Shown here in pieces: positions 34,380-42,698 of a stretch of DNA of 60,958 nt. The notes beneath the pieces are model-generated. The model ran no database searches and was not told where the DNA came from. It worked only from the letters and a program-made list of their open reading frames with translations. Position numbers and translations under genes: made by a program. Origin of the DNA: an uncultured Acidimicrobiaceae bacterium (GTDB taxonomy: Bacteria > Actinomycetota > Acidimicrobiia > Spongiisociales > UBA5794); the NCBI GenBank assembly GCA_947259365.1, contig CAMYMC010000032.1:1-60958 (forward strand), given 5' to 3'. Every line of letters begins with the position of its first letter. The first letter of the stretch is position 1.

Positions 34380-35476
34380 GGCTCGTCCCCGGCATCGCCC
34401 TGCGGGCCTTGGGGCTGCGGTGGCGCGGCCCGGGGCGGGTCGGGCCCGGCTCCGGGCCGGTCCCGTGAGCCGAGCCAGCGTCCCCACAGCCGCTGCAGGC
34501 TGGTTCCCGAGCGGTCTCCCAGCATGCCGACGATGCCGGTCGGCACGAAGAGGACGATCCCGATGAGCAGCGCCCCCTCGACGATGAGGTGCCAGTCGAA
34601 GAAGGCGGCCCACACGACGTCGCGCAACCAGTAGATCGTGGCCGCCCCGACGACGGGGCCGGCGACCGTGCCGAGCCCGCCGAGCATCGTCATCATGACG
34701 AGTTCGACCGTGCGGCTCTCGATGAAGACGACGTCGGGGTCGATGAACGTGTTCTGGTAGGCCCACATCCCCCCGACGATGCCGGAGAGGAACCCGGCGA
34801 TGGCGAACGCGGTGATCTTGTGCAGGGTCGTGTCGATGCCGCGCATCTCCGCGCCCACCTCGTCCTCGCGGATCGCGATGAGGCTCGAGCCGAACTCGGA
34901 GCGGCGGATCCACCACATCACCGAGACGACGAGAACCGCGAGCCCGAACGTCAGGTAGTAGAAGAGCGCCCGGTTGAGGTACGGCGGGAGGGTGAGGCCC
35001 ACCCCGCCTCCGGTGACCGGCTTGGTGACCCGGATGATCTCCCGCATGGCAACGAAGGTGCCGAGCATCGCGATCGAGAAGTACGGCCCTTTGAGCCGGA
35101 GGGTGGGGAAGCCGACGAGGACGGCGAAGATCGCAGCGACGACGGCCCCGCCCAGCACCGCCGCCCAGAAGGGCCACTGGATGCCGTGCTGCTGGGTCAT
35201 CAGGATGCCAGTCCCGTAGGCGCCGAGGCCGAAGAAGACGGCGTGACCGAAGTCGACGTAGCCGGTGAACCCACCGGTGAGGTTCCAGTTGCTCGCCAGT
35301 GTGATGAGCATGAACATCTGGGTGAACTGGAACAGGCGGGCGTTCGTCACCCAGGTCTGGCCCTCGATGTTCGTGCCGAGAGGCAGCACGACCAGGAAGA
35401 CCAGCAACAGCCCGAGGCCGATCTTGCGCCCGGTGGAGCCCCGGGGGCGGGCGGCGACGTCGGCGAGCACGGTCAC
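34376..35476 (-). CDS. livM: ABC transporter permease LivM
   Basis: A 366-residue permease with about nine to ten transmembrane helices and the LivM-like GYVDFGHAVFFGLGAY and REDEVGAEMRGID motifs, the latter being the EAA-like loop that contacts the ATPases. A Pro/Gly-rich cytoplasmic tail of about 40 residues ends the protein. GTG start overlaps the LivH stop. Confidence 0.93.
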   Translation of the reverse strand: MTVLADVAARPRGSTGRKIGLGLLLVFLVVLPLGTNIEGQTWVTNARLFQFTQMFMLITLASNWNLTGGFTGYVDFGHAVFFGLGAYGTGILMTQQHGIQWPFWAAVLGGAVVAAIFAVLVGFPTLRLKGPYFSIAMLGTFVAMREIIRVTKPVTGGGVGLTLPPYLNRALFYYLTFGLAVLVVSVMWWIRRSEFGSSLIAIREDEVGAEMRGIDTTLHKITAFAIAGFLSGIVGGMWAYQNTFIDPDVVFIESRTVELVMMTMLGGLGTVAGPVVGAATIYWLRDVVWAAFFDWHLIVEGALLIGIVLFVPTGIVGMLGDRSGTSLQRLWGRWLGSRDRPGAGPDPPRAAPPQPQGPQGDAGDEP

Positions 35477-36366
35477 AGCGGCTGAGCCTCCTCCATCGGC
35501 CGGAGGCCGCCAAAGAGCCCCTGGGGCCTGGTGACGAGCACGACGACGAGTAGCACGAACGCCGAGACGATGGCGAGGTTCGTCCCGATCCCGCTCACGT
35601 AGATGCCGATCAAGCTCTCGACGAGTCCGAGCACCATCCCGCCCATGAGCGCACCGGGAATGCTACCGAGCCCGGCGAGGGCGGTGATGGCGAAGGCCCG
35701 CAGCGTGAGGGGCGGGCCCATGAAGGGGAAGACCGCCTGGGTGGGGCTGATGAGCGTCCCGGCGGCGCCGGTGATCGCGATGCAGATCCCGAAGGTGAGG
35801 GCGTAGATCTTCTTGATGTCGATCCCCACGATGCGTGCGGCCTGTTTGTTCTGGGCCGCAGCCCGGATCGACTTGCCGGTCTTCGTCCGGTGGAGGAACG
35901 CCCACAGGCTCCCCATGATGACGAGGGCGACGCCGAGGATCACCGTCTTCGTCACCGGGACCGTGACGTTGCCGAGCTCCCACGCCCCGGCGAAGCCGGT
36001 CTCGGTGAGGCGGGGATCCGCCGAATACGCCAGCTTCATCGCGTTGGCGATGATGATGGCCAGTCCGAACGTCACGAGCAGCGACACGAGGTGGGGCTGG
36101 TCGACGATCCGGTTGATGAGGACGAGCTGGATGATGTACCCGACGACGAACATGAGGGGGAGAACGACGGCGAGGGCGTAGAACGGCTCCCACCCGAACT
36201 CCTTGTTGAGCACCCAGGTCGCGTAGGCGCCGACCATGATGAACTCGCCGTGGGCGAGGTTGATCACGCCCATGACGCCCCAGATCACCGAGAAGCCGAG
36301 CATCATCGCCGCGTAGAAGCCGCCGAGCATGATGCCGTTGATCACGGCCTGGAGAAACTGGTCCAT
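35473..36366 (-). CDS. livH: ABC transporter permease LivH
   Basis: A 297-residue permease with about eight transmembrane helices and LivH motifs GVMGVINLAHGEFIMVGAY and RAAAQNKQAARIVGID. With LivM it forms the membrane channel of the uptake system. It lies 83 bp after the binding-protein gene, beyond a long palindrome. Confidence 0.93.
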   Translation of the reverse strand: MDQFLQAVINGIMLGGFYAAMMLGFSVIWGVMGVINLAHGEFIMVGAYATWVLNKEFGWEPFYALAVVLPLMFVVGYIIQLVLINRIVDQPHLVSLLVTFGLAIIIANAMKLAYSADPRLTETGFAGAWELGNVTVPVTKTVILGVALVIMGSLWAFLHRTKTGKSIRAAAQNKQAARIVGIDIKKIYALTFGICIAITGAAGTLISPTQAVFPFMGPPLTLRAFAITALAGLGSIPGALMGGMVLGLVESLIGIYVSGIGTNLAIVSAFVLLVVVLVTRPQGLFGGLRPMEEAQPL

Positions 36367-36384
36367 GTCGCCTCGGTTGTAGCA

Positions 36385-36412
36385 GGGCCGGCCGGAAATT
36401 TCCGGCCGGCCC
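36385..36412. terminator. 28-bp perfect palindrome between binding-protein and permease genes
   Basis: A perfect inverted repeat (arms GGGCCGGCCGGAAA / TTTCCGGCCGGCCC) sits in the 83-bp gap after the binding-protein gene and before livH. It has no U-tract in the operon direction. Such elements after the first gene usually act as partial terminators or 3'-end stabilisers that keep the binding protein in excess over the permease. Confidence 0.7.
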
Positions 36413-36449
36413 TTTCACCCGGTCGTTCGCGTTGTCCCTTCGTCCTGGC

Positions 36450-37775
36450 TCAACGAGCGGTCCAGGGCGCCATCGGGAACTGCAGATCGGTCACTGCGGC
36501 TTCCACCGGCGCGACGACGTTGATGACGCCGTCCTGGATCTGGATTGCACCCATCGGCTTCGCAGCGTTCTTGCCCGTGTCGTCGAAGTTGATGGGGCCG
36601 TAGAACGTCATGATGTCGAGGTCGAAGAGCGCCTGGCGCACTGCGTCCATGTCCAGGGTCCCCGCCTGCTCGATCGCCGCCATCAGCGCCAGCGCGGTCG
36701 CCGTCGACTCGGCGGCCTGGTACGTCGGCGCCTCACCCCACTTGTCCGAGTACCGGTTGTAGTAGTCCTCGGCGGTGCCGAACCAGTTGTCCTCCCAGCT
36801 CATCGTCCCTTCCCACTGGGTGGGACCGAGGATGTAGTTGGCGTCCGTGCCGACCTCTTCGACGAACTTCGGGTTCGACGGGCCGACGGTGATGACCATC
36901 GCGTCCGGCGTGAAGTTCAGCTCCTTGGCGGCGCGGACGAAGAGGAGGGCGTCGTTGAAGTGACCGCCCCCGACGAACACGTCCGGCTCCATGTCACGGA
37001 ACTTCGTCATGATGGCGGACACATCCGCGACGTCCTTCGGGTACGTCTCGACCCCGAGGACTTCCATGCCGTACTCCTCGGCCCACTTGAGCGCACCGTT
37101 GGCGACCGAGGTCGGGAATGCAGTGTCCTCATAGGCGACGACGACCGTCTTCGCCCCCTGATCGGAGAGGAGCTTCAGCGCCGACTGGGTGTAGTTCCCG
37201 GCCGGGGTGAGAACGGCGAAGATGTTCTTGAAGCCGCGCTCGAAGATCGTCTCCGAGGCGCCGTTGCCCTCGACCATCACCACGCCGTACTTCTCCGCGA
37301 TCGCGGAGGTCGACATCGTCAAGCCGCTCGAGTACGGGCCCAGGAGGAAGTCGACCTGGTCCTCGGTGATGAGCTTCTCGACGAGGTTCGCCGCCGTGTC
37401 GGGGTCGCCCTCGTCGTCGTACATCACGATCTCGACCTCGTAGCGGTCGCCACCGATGTTGACCCCGCCATACTCCTCATTGACCCAGTCGGCCCAGAGG
37501 TTGTAGCCCTGCCGGGTGTCCTTGCCCTCCCGGGCGTACTTGCCGGTCTCGCTGACGGCGGCGCCGATGCGGATCGTGCCGGCGATCGCGGGCGCAGCGG
37601 TGGTCCCCGCCGCCGTCGTCGCCGGAGCAGCCGTCGTGGCCGGAGCCGCCGTCGTGGCCGGAGCCGCCGTCGTCTCCTGGCCTTCCGTGCCTGCGTCCGA
37701 GTCGTCGCCGCATGCTGCGGCTACCAGCGTCAGCACGACCATGAGCGCGAACGCATTGAACCAGCGTTGCTTCAT
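36450..37775 (-). CDS. Liv-type ABC substrate-binding lipoprotein
   Basis: A 441-residue lipoprotein: signal MKQRWFNAFALMVVLTLVAAAC with lipobox Cys22, an Ala-Thr-Pro linker built from an 18-base tandem repeat, then a type I periplasmic-binding fold (TIRIGAAVSETGKYAREG, LLGPYSSGL, PDVFVGGGHFNDALL). Family 1 Liv/Urt/amide binders share this fold and the ligand cannot be assigned. GGGAGGA precedes the ATG 37775. It is the first gene of a livK-H-M-G-F-MFS operon. Confidence 0.9.
   Translation of the reverse strand: MKQRWFNAFALMVVLTLVAAACGDDSDAGTEGQETTAAPATTAAPATTAAPATTAAGTTAAPAIAGTIRIGAAVSETGKYAREGKDTRQGYNLWADWVNEEYGGVNIGGDRYEVEIVMYDDEGDPDTAANLVEKLITEDQVDFLLGPYSSGLTMSTSAIAEKYGVVMVEGNGASETIFERGFKNIFAVLTPAGNYTQSALKLLSDQGAKTVVVAYEDTAFPTSVANGALKWAEEYGMEVLGVETYPKDVADVSAIMTKFRDMEPDVFVGGGHFNDALLFVRAAKELNFTPDAMVITVGPSNPKFVEEVGTDANYILGPTQWEGTMSWEDNWFGTAEDYYNRYSDKWGEAPTYQAAESTATALALMAAIEQAGTLDMDAVRQALFDLDIMTFYGPINFDDTGKNAAKPMGAIQIQDGVINVVAPVEAAVTDLQFPMAPWTAR
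37621..37674 (-). repeat. Three tandem 18-bp repeats encoding the lipoprotein linker
   Basis: Three consecutive 18-base units (37621-37638, 37639-37656, 37657-37674) differ by one base each and encode Ala-Thr-Thr-Ala-Ala-Pro repeats in the binding-protein linker. In-frame copy number could vary by slippage. Confidence 0.75.
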
Positions 37776-37856
37776 GTGATCGTCCTCCCTCTCCCTTCCC
37801 GTGCCGCGCGCCAACCACGCGGTTTCTGCACCCTGGTGCTTCACGAAGGATCGGGG

Positions 37857-37873
37857 TAGGGCCAAAAGGCCTA
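37857..37873. promoter_or_regulatory. Imperfect inverted repeat upstream of the Liv operon
   Basis: TAGGGCCAAAAGGCCTA pairs as TAGG(g)CC / GGCCTA around AAAA and lies about 80 bases upstream of the binding-protein start. It may be an operator; evidence is limited to symmetry and position. Confidence 0.25.
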
Positions 37874-37920
37874 ATGAACGAGTTGGGTCTCACCCCGAGA
37901 CTTCGCCCACCGGCCGCGGG

Positions 37921-39186
37921 TCACGGATCGCCGGAGACGTCAACCTCCGGTCCCCGAACCCCGTCCGGGGGCACCCAATCCCGGAAGCCGGGCAGGAGAC
38001 GGGCGATGACGAGGGCACCGACCGCCGAGGCGAGGCCCCCGGACCACGCAGCCACCCTCGGCCCGAACCCGGCGGCGACGACGCCGGCCTCGGCATCGCC
38101 GATCCGGGGCCCGCCAGCGACGACGGCGATCTGGACCGCCGAGAGCCTGCCCCGCAACCGGTCCGGTGTGGTGAGCTGGAGGATGGTCTGGCGGAACACC
38201 GCGGAGATGGCGTCGCCGGCGCCGGCGAGGGCGAGGAAGCCGAGGGCGAGCCAGACGCTGGTGGTGAACCCGAATGCCATCACTCCCAGTCCCCAGATGA
38301 CGACGGCGATCGTCGTCGCCCTCCCCGCGTAGCGGATCCGCCCCACCCAGCCCGACAAGAAGGCGGCGAGCATCGCCCCCACGCCGGGCGCGGCGTAGAG
38401 AAACCCGACCGTGGCAGCGTTGCCGCCGAGCACGCTCAGACCGATCTCGGGGAACAGCGCCCGGGGCATGCCGAAGACCATCGCGTTGATGTCGATGACG
38501 AAGACCCCCTGCAGCTCCTGCCGGCTCCGGACGAAGCGGACGCCCTCGACGATCGAGCGAATCCCCGGTCGGGCTCCGTCCTCGGGCGGTGGCAGCGGGT
38601 CCATGAGGAGGAGCGTGACGAACGCCACGCCGAAGGTGGCGGTGTCGATCCAGAACGCCGCAGCCAGGCTCACCTGGGAGATGACGATGCCGGCGACAGC
38701 GGGTCCGGCGGCGCCGGCCGTCTGGAACATGAGCACCTGGAGCGCGTACGCCGCCGGGAGCAGCCCGCCGGCGACGAGCCGGGGCACGGAGGAGGAACGG
38801 GCGGGTGAGTCGATGCCGGCGAACAACGCGTTCGCCGCCGTCAACGCGTAGACGGCGAGGGCCGATGGAGCATCGACCATCGCGTTCAGGGCGAGCCCCG
38901 CCGTTGTTGCGGCCAGGAAGACCTGGGTGACGAGGAGGATGCTTCTCCGGTCGCGGGCGTCGGAGAGCGTCCCGCCGACGATGGACCCGATGAAGAGGGC
39001 GGGGAACTGGACGAGGCCGAGCAGGCCGACGGCGAGCGTCGAGCCGGTGAGATCGAAGATCTGGATCGGGGCGGCGACGATCGTGAGCTGGCGACCGAGA
39101 AGCGAGATGATCTGGCCCGAGAACAGCAGGCGGAACTGCTTCGAGCCGCGCAACGGCGTGATGTCGACGAATAGCCGCCGGTCCAC
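37921..39186 (-). CDS. EntS-like MFS exporter
   Basis: A 421-residue twelve-helix transporter of the MFS_3/EntS type (siderophore and drug exporters). Visible features are LRGSKQFRLLFSGQIISLLG at the start, the GGTLSDARDRRSIL loop, and ARSSSVPRLV. GTG 39186 is preceded by CGGAGG four bases upstream and by a TACACT -10 further up. No siderophore genes are nearby, so the exported compound is unknown. Confidence 0.82.
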   Translation of the reverse strand: MDRRLFVDITPLRGSKQFRLLFSGQIISLLGRQLTIVAAPIQIFDLTGSTLAVGLLGLVQFPALFIGSIVGGTLSDARDRRSILLVTQVFLAATTAGLALNAMVDAPSALAVYALTAANALFAGIDSPARSSSVPRLVAGGLLPAAYALQVLMFQTAGAAGPAVAGIVISQVSLAAAFWIDTATFGVAFVTLLLMDPLPPPEDGARPGIRSIVEGVRFVRSRQELQGVFVIDINAMVFGMPRALFPEIGLSVLGGNAATVGFLYAAPGVGAMLAAFLSGWVGRIRYAGRATTIAVVIWGLGVMAFGFTTSVWLALGFLALAGAGDAISAVFRQTILQLTTPDRLRGRLSAVQIAVVAGGPRIGDAEAGVVAAGFGPRVAAWSGGLASAVGALVIARLLPGFRDWVPPDGVRGPEVDVSGDP

Positions 39187-39246
39187 GTGGCCTCCGGGGG
39201 AGACGGGCGAGTGTAGGTTGCGCCGGGCCGGCGCCCGAATGCGTGC

Positions 39247-40257
39247 TCAGCGCATTCGCAGCGAGCCCCACGTCTGGGGCCCGACGATGCCGTCCACGAG
39301 CAGCACCATCGCCTGCTGGTACCCGGTGACGGCCGCCAGGGTCAAGCGCCCGAAGATCCCGTCGACGGGGCCCGGGTCGAAGCCCTCGGCGGCGAGCATC
39401 TCCTGGAGGGTCTCGACATCCTCACCGCGGTCGCCGCGCTGCAGCACGGGGAGCGGGCGGAGGAGGTCGCGCATCGCTTCCTTCGACGCCGGGCCGACGA
39501 TGCCGTCGGGGTCGAGGTCGTTCGCCTCCTGGAACGCGACGACGGCACGGCCGGTCGCCGGCCCGAAGCGCCCGTCGATCGGCCCCGGCTCGTACCCGAG
39601 GTCGGTGAGGATCTCTTGGAGCCGGGTCACGGCCGGGCCCGACGCTCCCCTCCGCACCAGCGCCGTGGAGCCGAGCAGCGAATCCCTGGCCGCCTCTGCC
39701 TGGCGCAGCGCGGCAAACGGGTTCGTGACGGCGCCGTCGGGAGCGCGCAGCTCGAAGTGGACGTGCGGGCGGGTTGCTTCGGCGTTGCCGCTGTCGCCGA
39801 CCGCGCCGATGAGCACGCCGGCTTCGACCCGCACGCCGGGGGCGATCCCGTCTGCGATCCCCCATCCCTTGCCGTCGTCGGTGCCGGGGCGGTCGTTGTC
39901 GAGATGGAGATAGCGGCTCTGCCAGCCGTCGTCGTGGTCGATGACGACCGAGCAGCACCGGTCCCGGGACGGCGGCGACGCCCGGCTCCAGTTGACGAGG
40001 CGCACCGTCCCGTCGGCCGCCGCTACCACCGGGGTCCCCTTGGCGGCGAAGATGTCCTGGCCTTCATGGGTGTGCCCGGAGCGCGGCGCCCCGAACGTGT
40101 CCTCGTACGCCACCTCGCCGTCGACGGGGAACACGAGCTCGTAGTCGGCCATCGCCCCCCGGGCGGCAGCGGCGGCCGGCGCCGCCGAGGCGACGACGAA
40201 CGCGGCGGTGAGGACGATGATTGCGCCGGGGCGTCTCGGGCGGCGTTTCCACTCCAC
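39247..40257 (-). CDS. M23-family peptidase with two peptidoglycan-binding domains
   Basis: A 336-residue secreted protein: signal peptide (VEWKRRPRRPGAIIVLTAAF... cleavage near AAAAARG), a LytM/M23 domain (about residues 45-190; HTHEGQDIFAAKGTPV, YLHLDND, HVHFELR) and two PG_binding_1 domains (about 205-265 and 275-336; LQEILTDLGYEPGPIDGRFG and LQEMLAAEGFDPGPVDGIFG). M23 enzymes cut peptide cross-links in the cell wall. The metal ligands H-x(n)-D in the first motif and HxH in HVHF are present, so it is probably active. GTG 40257 is the best start; the frame is open upstream only as shadow. Confidence 0.83.
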   Translation of the reverse strand: MEWKRRPRRPGAIIVLTAAFVVASAAPAAAAARGAMADYELVFPVDGEVAYEDTFGAPRSGHTHEGQDIFAAKGTPVVAAADGTVRLVNWSRASPPSRDRCCSVVIDHDDGWQSRYLHLDNDRPGTDDGKGWGIADGIAPGVRVEAGVLIGAVGDSGNAEATRPHVHFELRAPDGAVTNPFAALRQAEAARDSLLGSTALVRRGASGPAVTRLQEILTDLGYEPGPIDGRFGPATGRAVVAFQEANDLDPDGIVGPASKEAMRDLLRPLPVLQRGDRGEDVETLQEMLAAEGFDPGPVDGIFGRLTLAAVTGYQQAMVLLVDGIVGPQTWGSLRMR

Positions 40258-40303
40258 GCCATGGGTATCGGCAGGGCTCGGCCGTGCCTGAGCCGGACGC
40301 GAT

Positions 40304-41215
40304 TCAGTCCTCGTCGAGGAGCGACAGCATCGGGCCGAGCGCCTCGATCGAGCCCACGGTGATCGGGTCGAGGACGAGCTGGACATGAGAGACACCGGCG
40401 GCGGCGAAGCGGCGCAGCGTTCCGGCGAGCTGCGCCGGCGTCCCGGTGATCGGCTCCGAAGACGGACGCCCCGGGCTGCCGTGGCGCCGGCCCGAGCCGC
40501 CCTCGAGCCCGACGAGGACGGCGACGGTACGACCGACTTCGGCCGGGTCGCGACCGACCTCCGCGCAGACCCGGTCGACCTCGGCGAGCAGAGGACCGAG
40601 GCCCTCCGGGCTGTTACCGAACCAGCCATGCCACGCGTTCCACAGATCGACGTGACCCAGCGTCGCCCGCAGCACCCTGGGGCCCTGTGAGCCCACCATG
40701 AGGGGCGGCCCACCGGGCTGGGGTCGGGGCAGCAGCTCGCAGTCTCGGGCCGAGTAATAGCGGCCGTCGAAGTCCACGGCTCCGTCTCGCAGCAAGCTCC
40801 GGATGATCGTGAACGCCTCCTCGAACCGGCTCGCCCGGTGGTCGAACGGGAACCCGAAGGCGCGGTACTCGGTCTCGTTCCACCCGGCACCGAGCCCGAC
40901 GACGAGCCGCCCCGCGGAGATCTCGTCGACGGTGGCGGCCTTCTTGGCGAGCATCGCCGGGTTGTGGAAGCTCGTCGCGGCGACGAGGGGGCCGAGCAAC
41001 ACCCGCTCGGTGACCGCGGCGAGCCCGGAGAGGATCGACCACGCCTCCCACGGTCCCTTGCTCCCCTCCTCGGTGCGATAGAGGAGGTGGTCGCCGACCC
41101 ACAGCGAGTCGAGGCCGACCGCCTCGGCGGCGAGGGCCATGTCGCGCAGCTCCGGCCACCGCACCTCGCGCTCGACCTCGGGAAGCTGGACGCCGACGGC
41201 GAGGGGACGGGACAT
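40304..41215 (-). CDS. LLM-class F420-dependent-type oxidoreductase
   Basis: A 303-residue luciferase-like monooxygenase-fold protein of the actinobacterial F420-binding group: GVQLPEVEREVRWPELRDMA, GLDSLWVGDHLL, LLGPLVAATSFHNPAMLAKKAATVDEIS in part, LVVGLGAGW, and a C-terminal GVSHVQLVLDP. F420 rather than FMN is inferred from family behaviour. A -10-like TAGCCT lies 8 nt before ATG 41215, suggesting a leaderless message. Confidence 0.88.
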   Translation of the reverse strand: MSRPLAVGVQLPEVEREVRWPELRDMALAAEAVGLDSLWVGDHLLYRTEEGSKGPWEAWSILSGLAAVTERVLLGPLVAATSFHNPAMLAKKAATVDEISAGRLVVGLGAGWNETEYRAFGFPFDHRASRFEEAFTIIRSLLRDGAVDFDGRYYSARDCELLPRPQPGGPPLMVGSQGPRVLRATLGHVDLWNAWHGWFGNSPEGLGPLLAEVDRVCAEVGRDPAEVGRTVAVLVGLEGGSGRRHGSPGRPSSEPITGTPAQLAGTLRRFAAAGVSHVQLVLDPITVGSIEALGPMLSLLDED

Positions 41216-41766
41216 GGCACCGGAGGCTACCGGGCCCGGATGCGCCGGGGCCCGCGTGCGGCGGGGCCCCGTTCGGAGCGCGGCTGCGGCGGATGCCGAT
41301 GCACCCGCCGCAGCCTGTGTCTCGCCCCTGTCGTTCCCCCGCGAGGAAGAGGTGCTGTCTGCCTCAGGAGATGTATGGAGTGATGCAGCCCATGGCCCAC
41401 GACGAGCCCATCGCTTCGGCCCCGAGGTCCCGGGAGGGGCGACCCGCCGCAACCGACCCGAGGGCCAGGACACCGAGCCTTGGTCTCGCGACCTCGCTCC
41501 GTGGTTGCGCGACCGCGAAGACAGTAGGGCCGTCCGCCCCGGCCCCGGATCCGCGAATAGCCGACTGGTCGTCTTCCGAGACGGCACCTACAGTGTCGCG
41601 AGGCTGAGAAGGTGTCTATGGGAGGCTCGGGAAGCACCACCAGGGTGGCCGTCGATCGGTACGCCGCGTCCGCGTGTCGCAGCGCTCGAAACGGTCTTTG
41701 TAGTGGGCGTTTACGCCGGGCTAGGGTGAGCGGGTTGCTCATCGGAGGACCCACAGGGGAGTGAGC
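41216..41766. other. 551-bp intergenic region without a convincing gene
   Basis: This is the longest non-coding stretch of the window. It holds the -10-like element for the minus-strand LLM gene (41224-41229, TAGCCT on the minus strand) and, at the other end, a candidate promoter for the BTAD regulator: TTGTAG (41698-41703), 18-nt spacer, TAGGGT (41722-41727), inside which is the small inverted repeat GCGTTTACGC. A 104-codon plus-strand open frame at 41293-41607 has unbiased composition and no ribosome site, so I do not call it. Confidence 0.5.
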
Positions 41767-42540
41767 GTGCGTGCGGGTGTGACCGTCGGTGCGGAGACGC
41801 AGTTCCGTCTCTTCGGCGCGTTCGGAGTGGAATCGGGAGATGGCGAGCTCGGCCCGCGCGATTTCGGCAGCCGCAAGCCGAAGCAGGTCTTCCAGGTCCT
41901 CCTTCTCGCCGGTGGACGCCCGGTCACGAAGGATCGCCTCATCGACGCCCTGTGGCCCGGCAACCTGCCCCGGAATCCGGCGGCGACGCTCGAGACGTAC
42001 GTGTGCATCCTCCGCCACCGGCTCTGCGGGGCCGGGCGCGACAAGAACTGCTGCATCGAGACGCTCCCCGGTGCCTACCGGGCGACGGTGCTGTCGCATT
42101 CGATCGACGTCGTCCGCTTCATGGACCTGCTCCGGCGCGCCGAGCGGGCCGATGCCTCCGAGGCGCTGATCCTCCTCGATGAGGCGACCGAGATCGCCGA
42201 CCGCGACCTGCTCGAGGACGAGCCGTACACCGAGTGGGTGCTCGAGCCGCGAGAGGACTACAAGGCGATGGCGATCGTCGCCCTCCTCGACGCAGCGAGG
42301 CTGTCGCTGTCGAGGGGCGAGCCCAGGGCCGCCCTGGCGAAGGCGCGACGCTCCATCCAGCGTGACAAGGCGTGCGAGCCGGGGTACCGGCTCGCGGCGC
42401 AGTCCTTCATCGACCTCGGCCAGCAGGCGGAGGCGAAGTGGTTCCTCGGCAAGGCCGAGAAGGACCTCCTGAAGGCGTCCGGCATCGACGCCGCGATGTC
42501 ACTTCGCCGCTTCACCCAGGGGTTGCTCGGCACCGCCTGA
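41767..42540 (+). CDS. BTAD/SARP-like transcriptional regulator (HTH plus TPR-like)
   Basis: A 257-residue regulator with an N-terminal winged helix of the SARP/OmpR-like type (about residues 10-100; FGSRKPKQVFQVLLLAGGRPVTKDRLIDALWP) and a C-terminal bacterial transcriptional activation (BTAD) helical repeat domain (about 110-255). It lacks the ATPase and sensor domains of large SARPs. GTG 41767 has AGGGGA six bases upstream; GTG 41761 is an alternative. It lies 158 bp upstream of the giant multicopper oxidase gene on the same strand and may regulate it. Confidence 0.78.
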   Translation: MRAGVTVGAETQFRLFGAFGVESGDGELGPRDFGSRKPKQVFQVLLLAGGRPVTKDRLIDALWPGNLPRNPAATLETYVCILRHRLCGAGRDKNCCIETLPGAYRATVLSHSIDVVRFMDLLRRAERADASEALILLDEATEIADRDLLEDEPYTEWVLEPREDYKAMAIVALLDAARLSLSRGEPRAALAKARRSIQRDKACEPGYRLAAQSFIDLGQQAEAKWFLGKAEKDLLKASGIDAAMSLRRFTQGLLGTA

Positions 42541-42557
42541 GCTGCCCTTTCGCGACC

Positions 42558-42572
42558 TGGCAGAACCTGCCA
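42558..42572. promoter_or_regulatory. Inverted repeat TGGCAG-AAC-CTGCCA upstream of the oxidase gene
   Basis: A perfect 6-bp inverted repeat with a 3-base spacer, 127 bases upstream of the multicopper oxidase start and 18 bases after the BTAD gene. It could be an operator or a small hairpin. Confidence 0.25.
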
Positions 42573-42698
42573 TGAACCAAAAGGTCGACGAGAGGTTCGC
42601 GAAACGCTTCCCAATCATGATGCAGGGCTAAGTGCGGTAACCACATCGACAAACTGCACTTCTTGCGTGCGGACATAGGACTTGGGGAGGCATTCATC

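Noticed and set aside
37621..37674. Possible CRISPR-like short repeats
   Set aside because: They are contiguous 18-base units without spacers and encode an in-frame Ala/Thr/Pro linker of a lipoprotein.
41293..41607. A 104-codon plus-strand frame in the largest intergenic gap
   Set aside because: No ribosome site, no recognisable motif, and composition like random GC-rich sequence.
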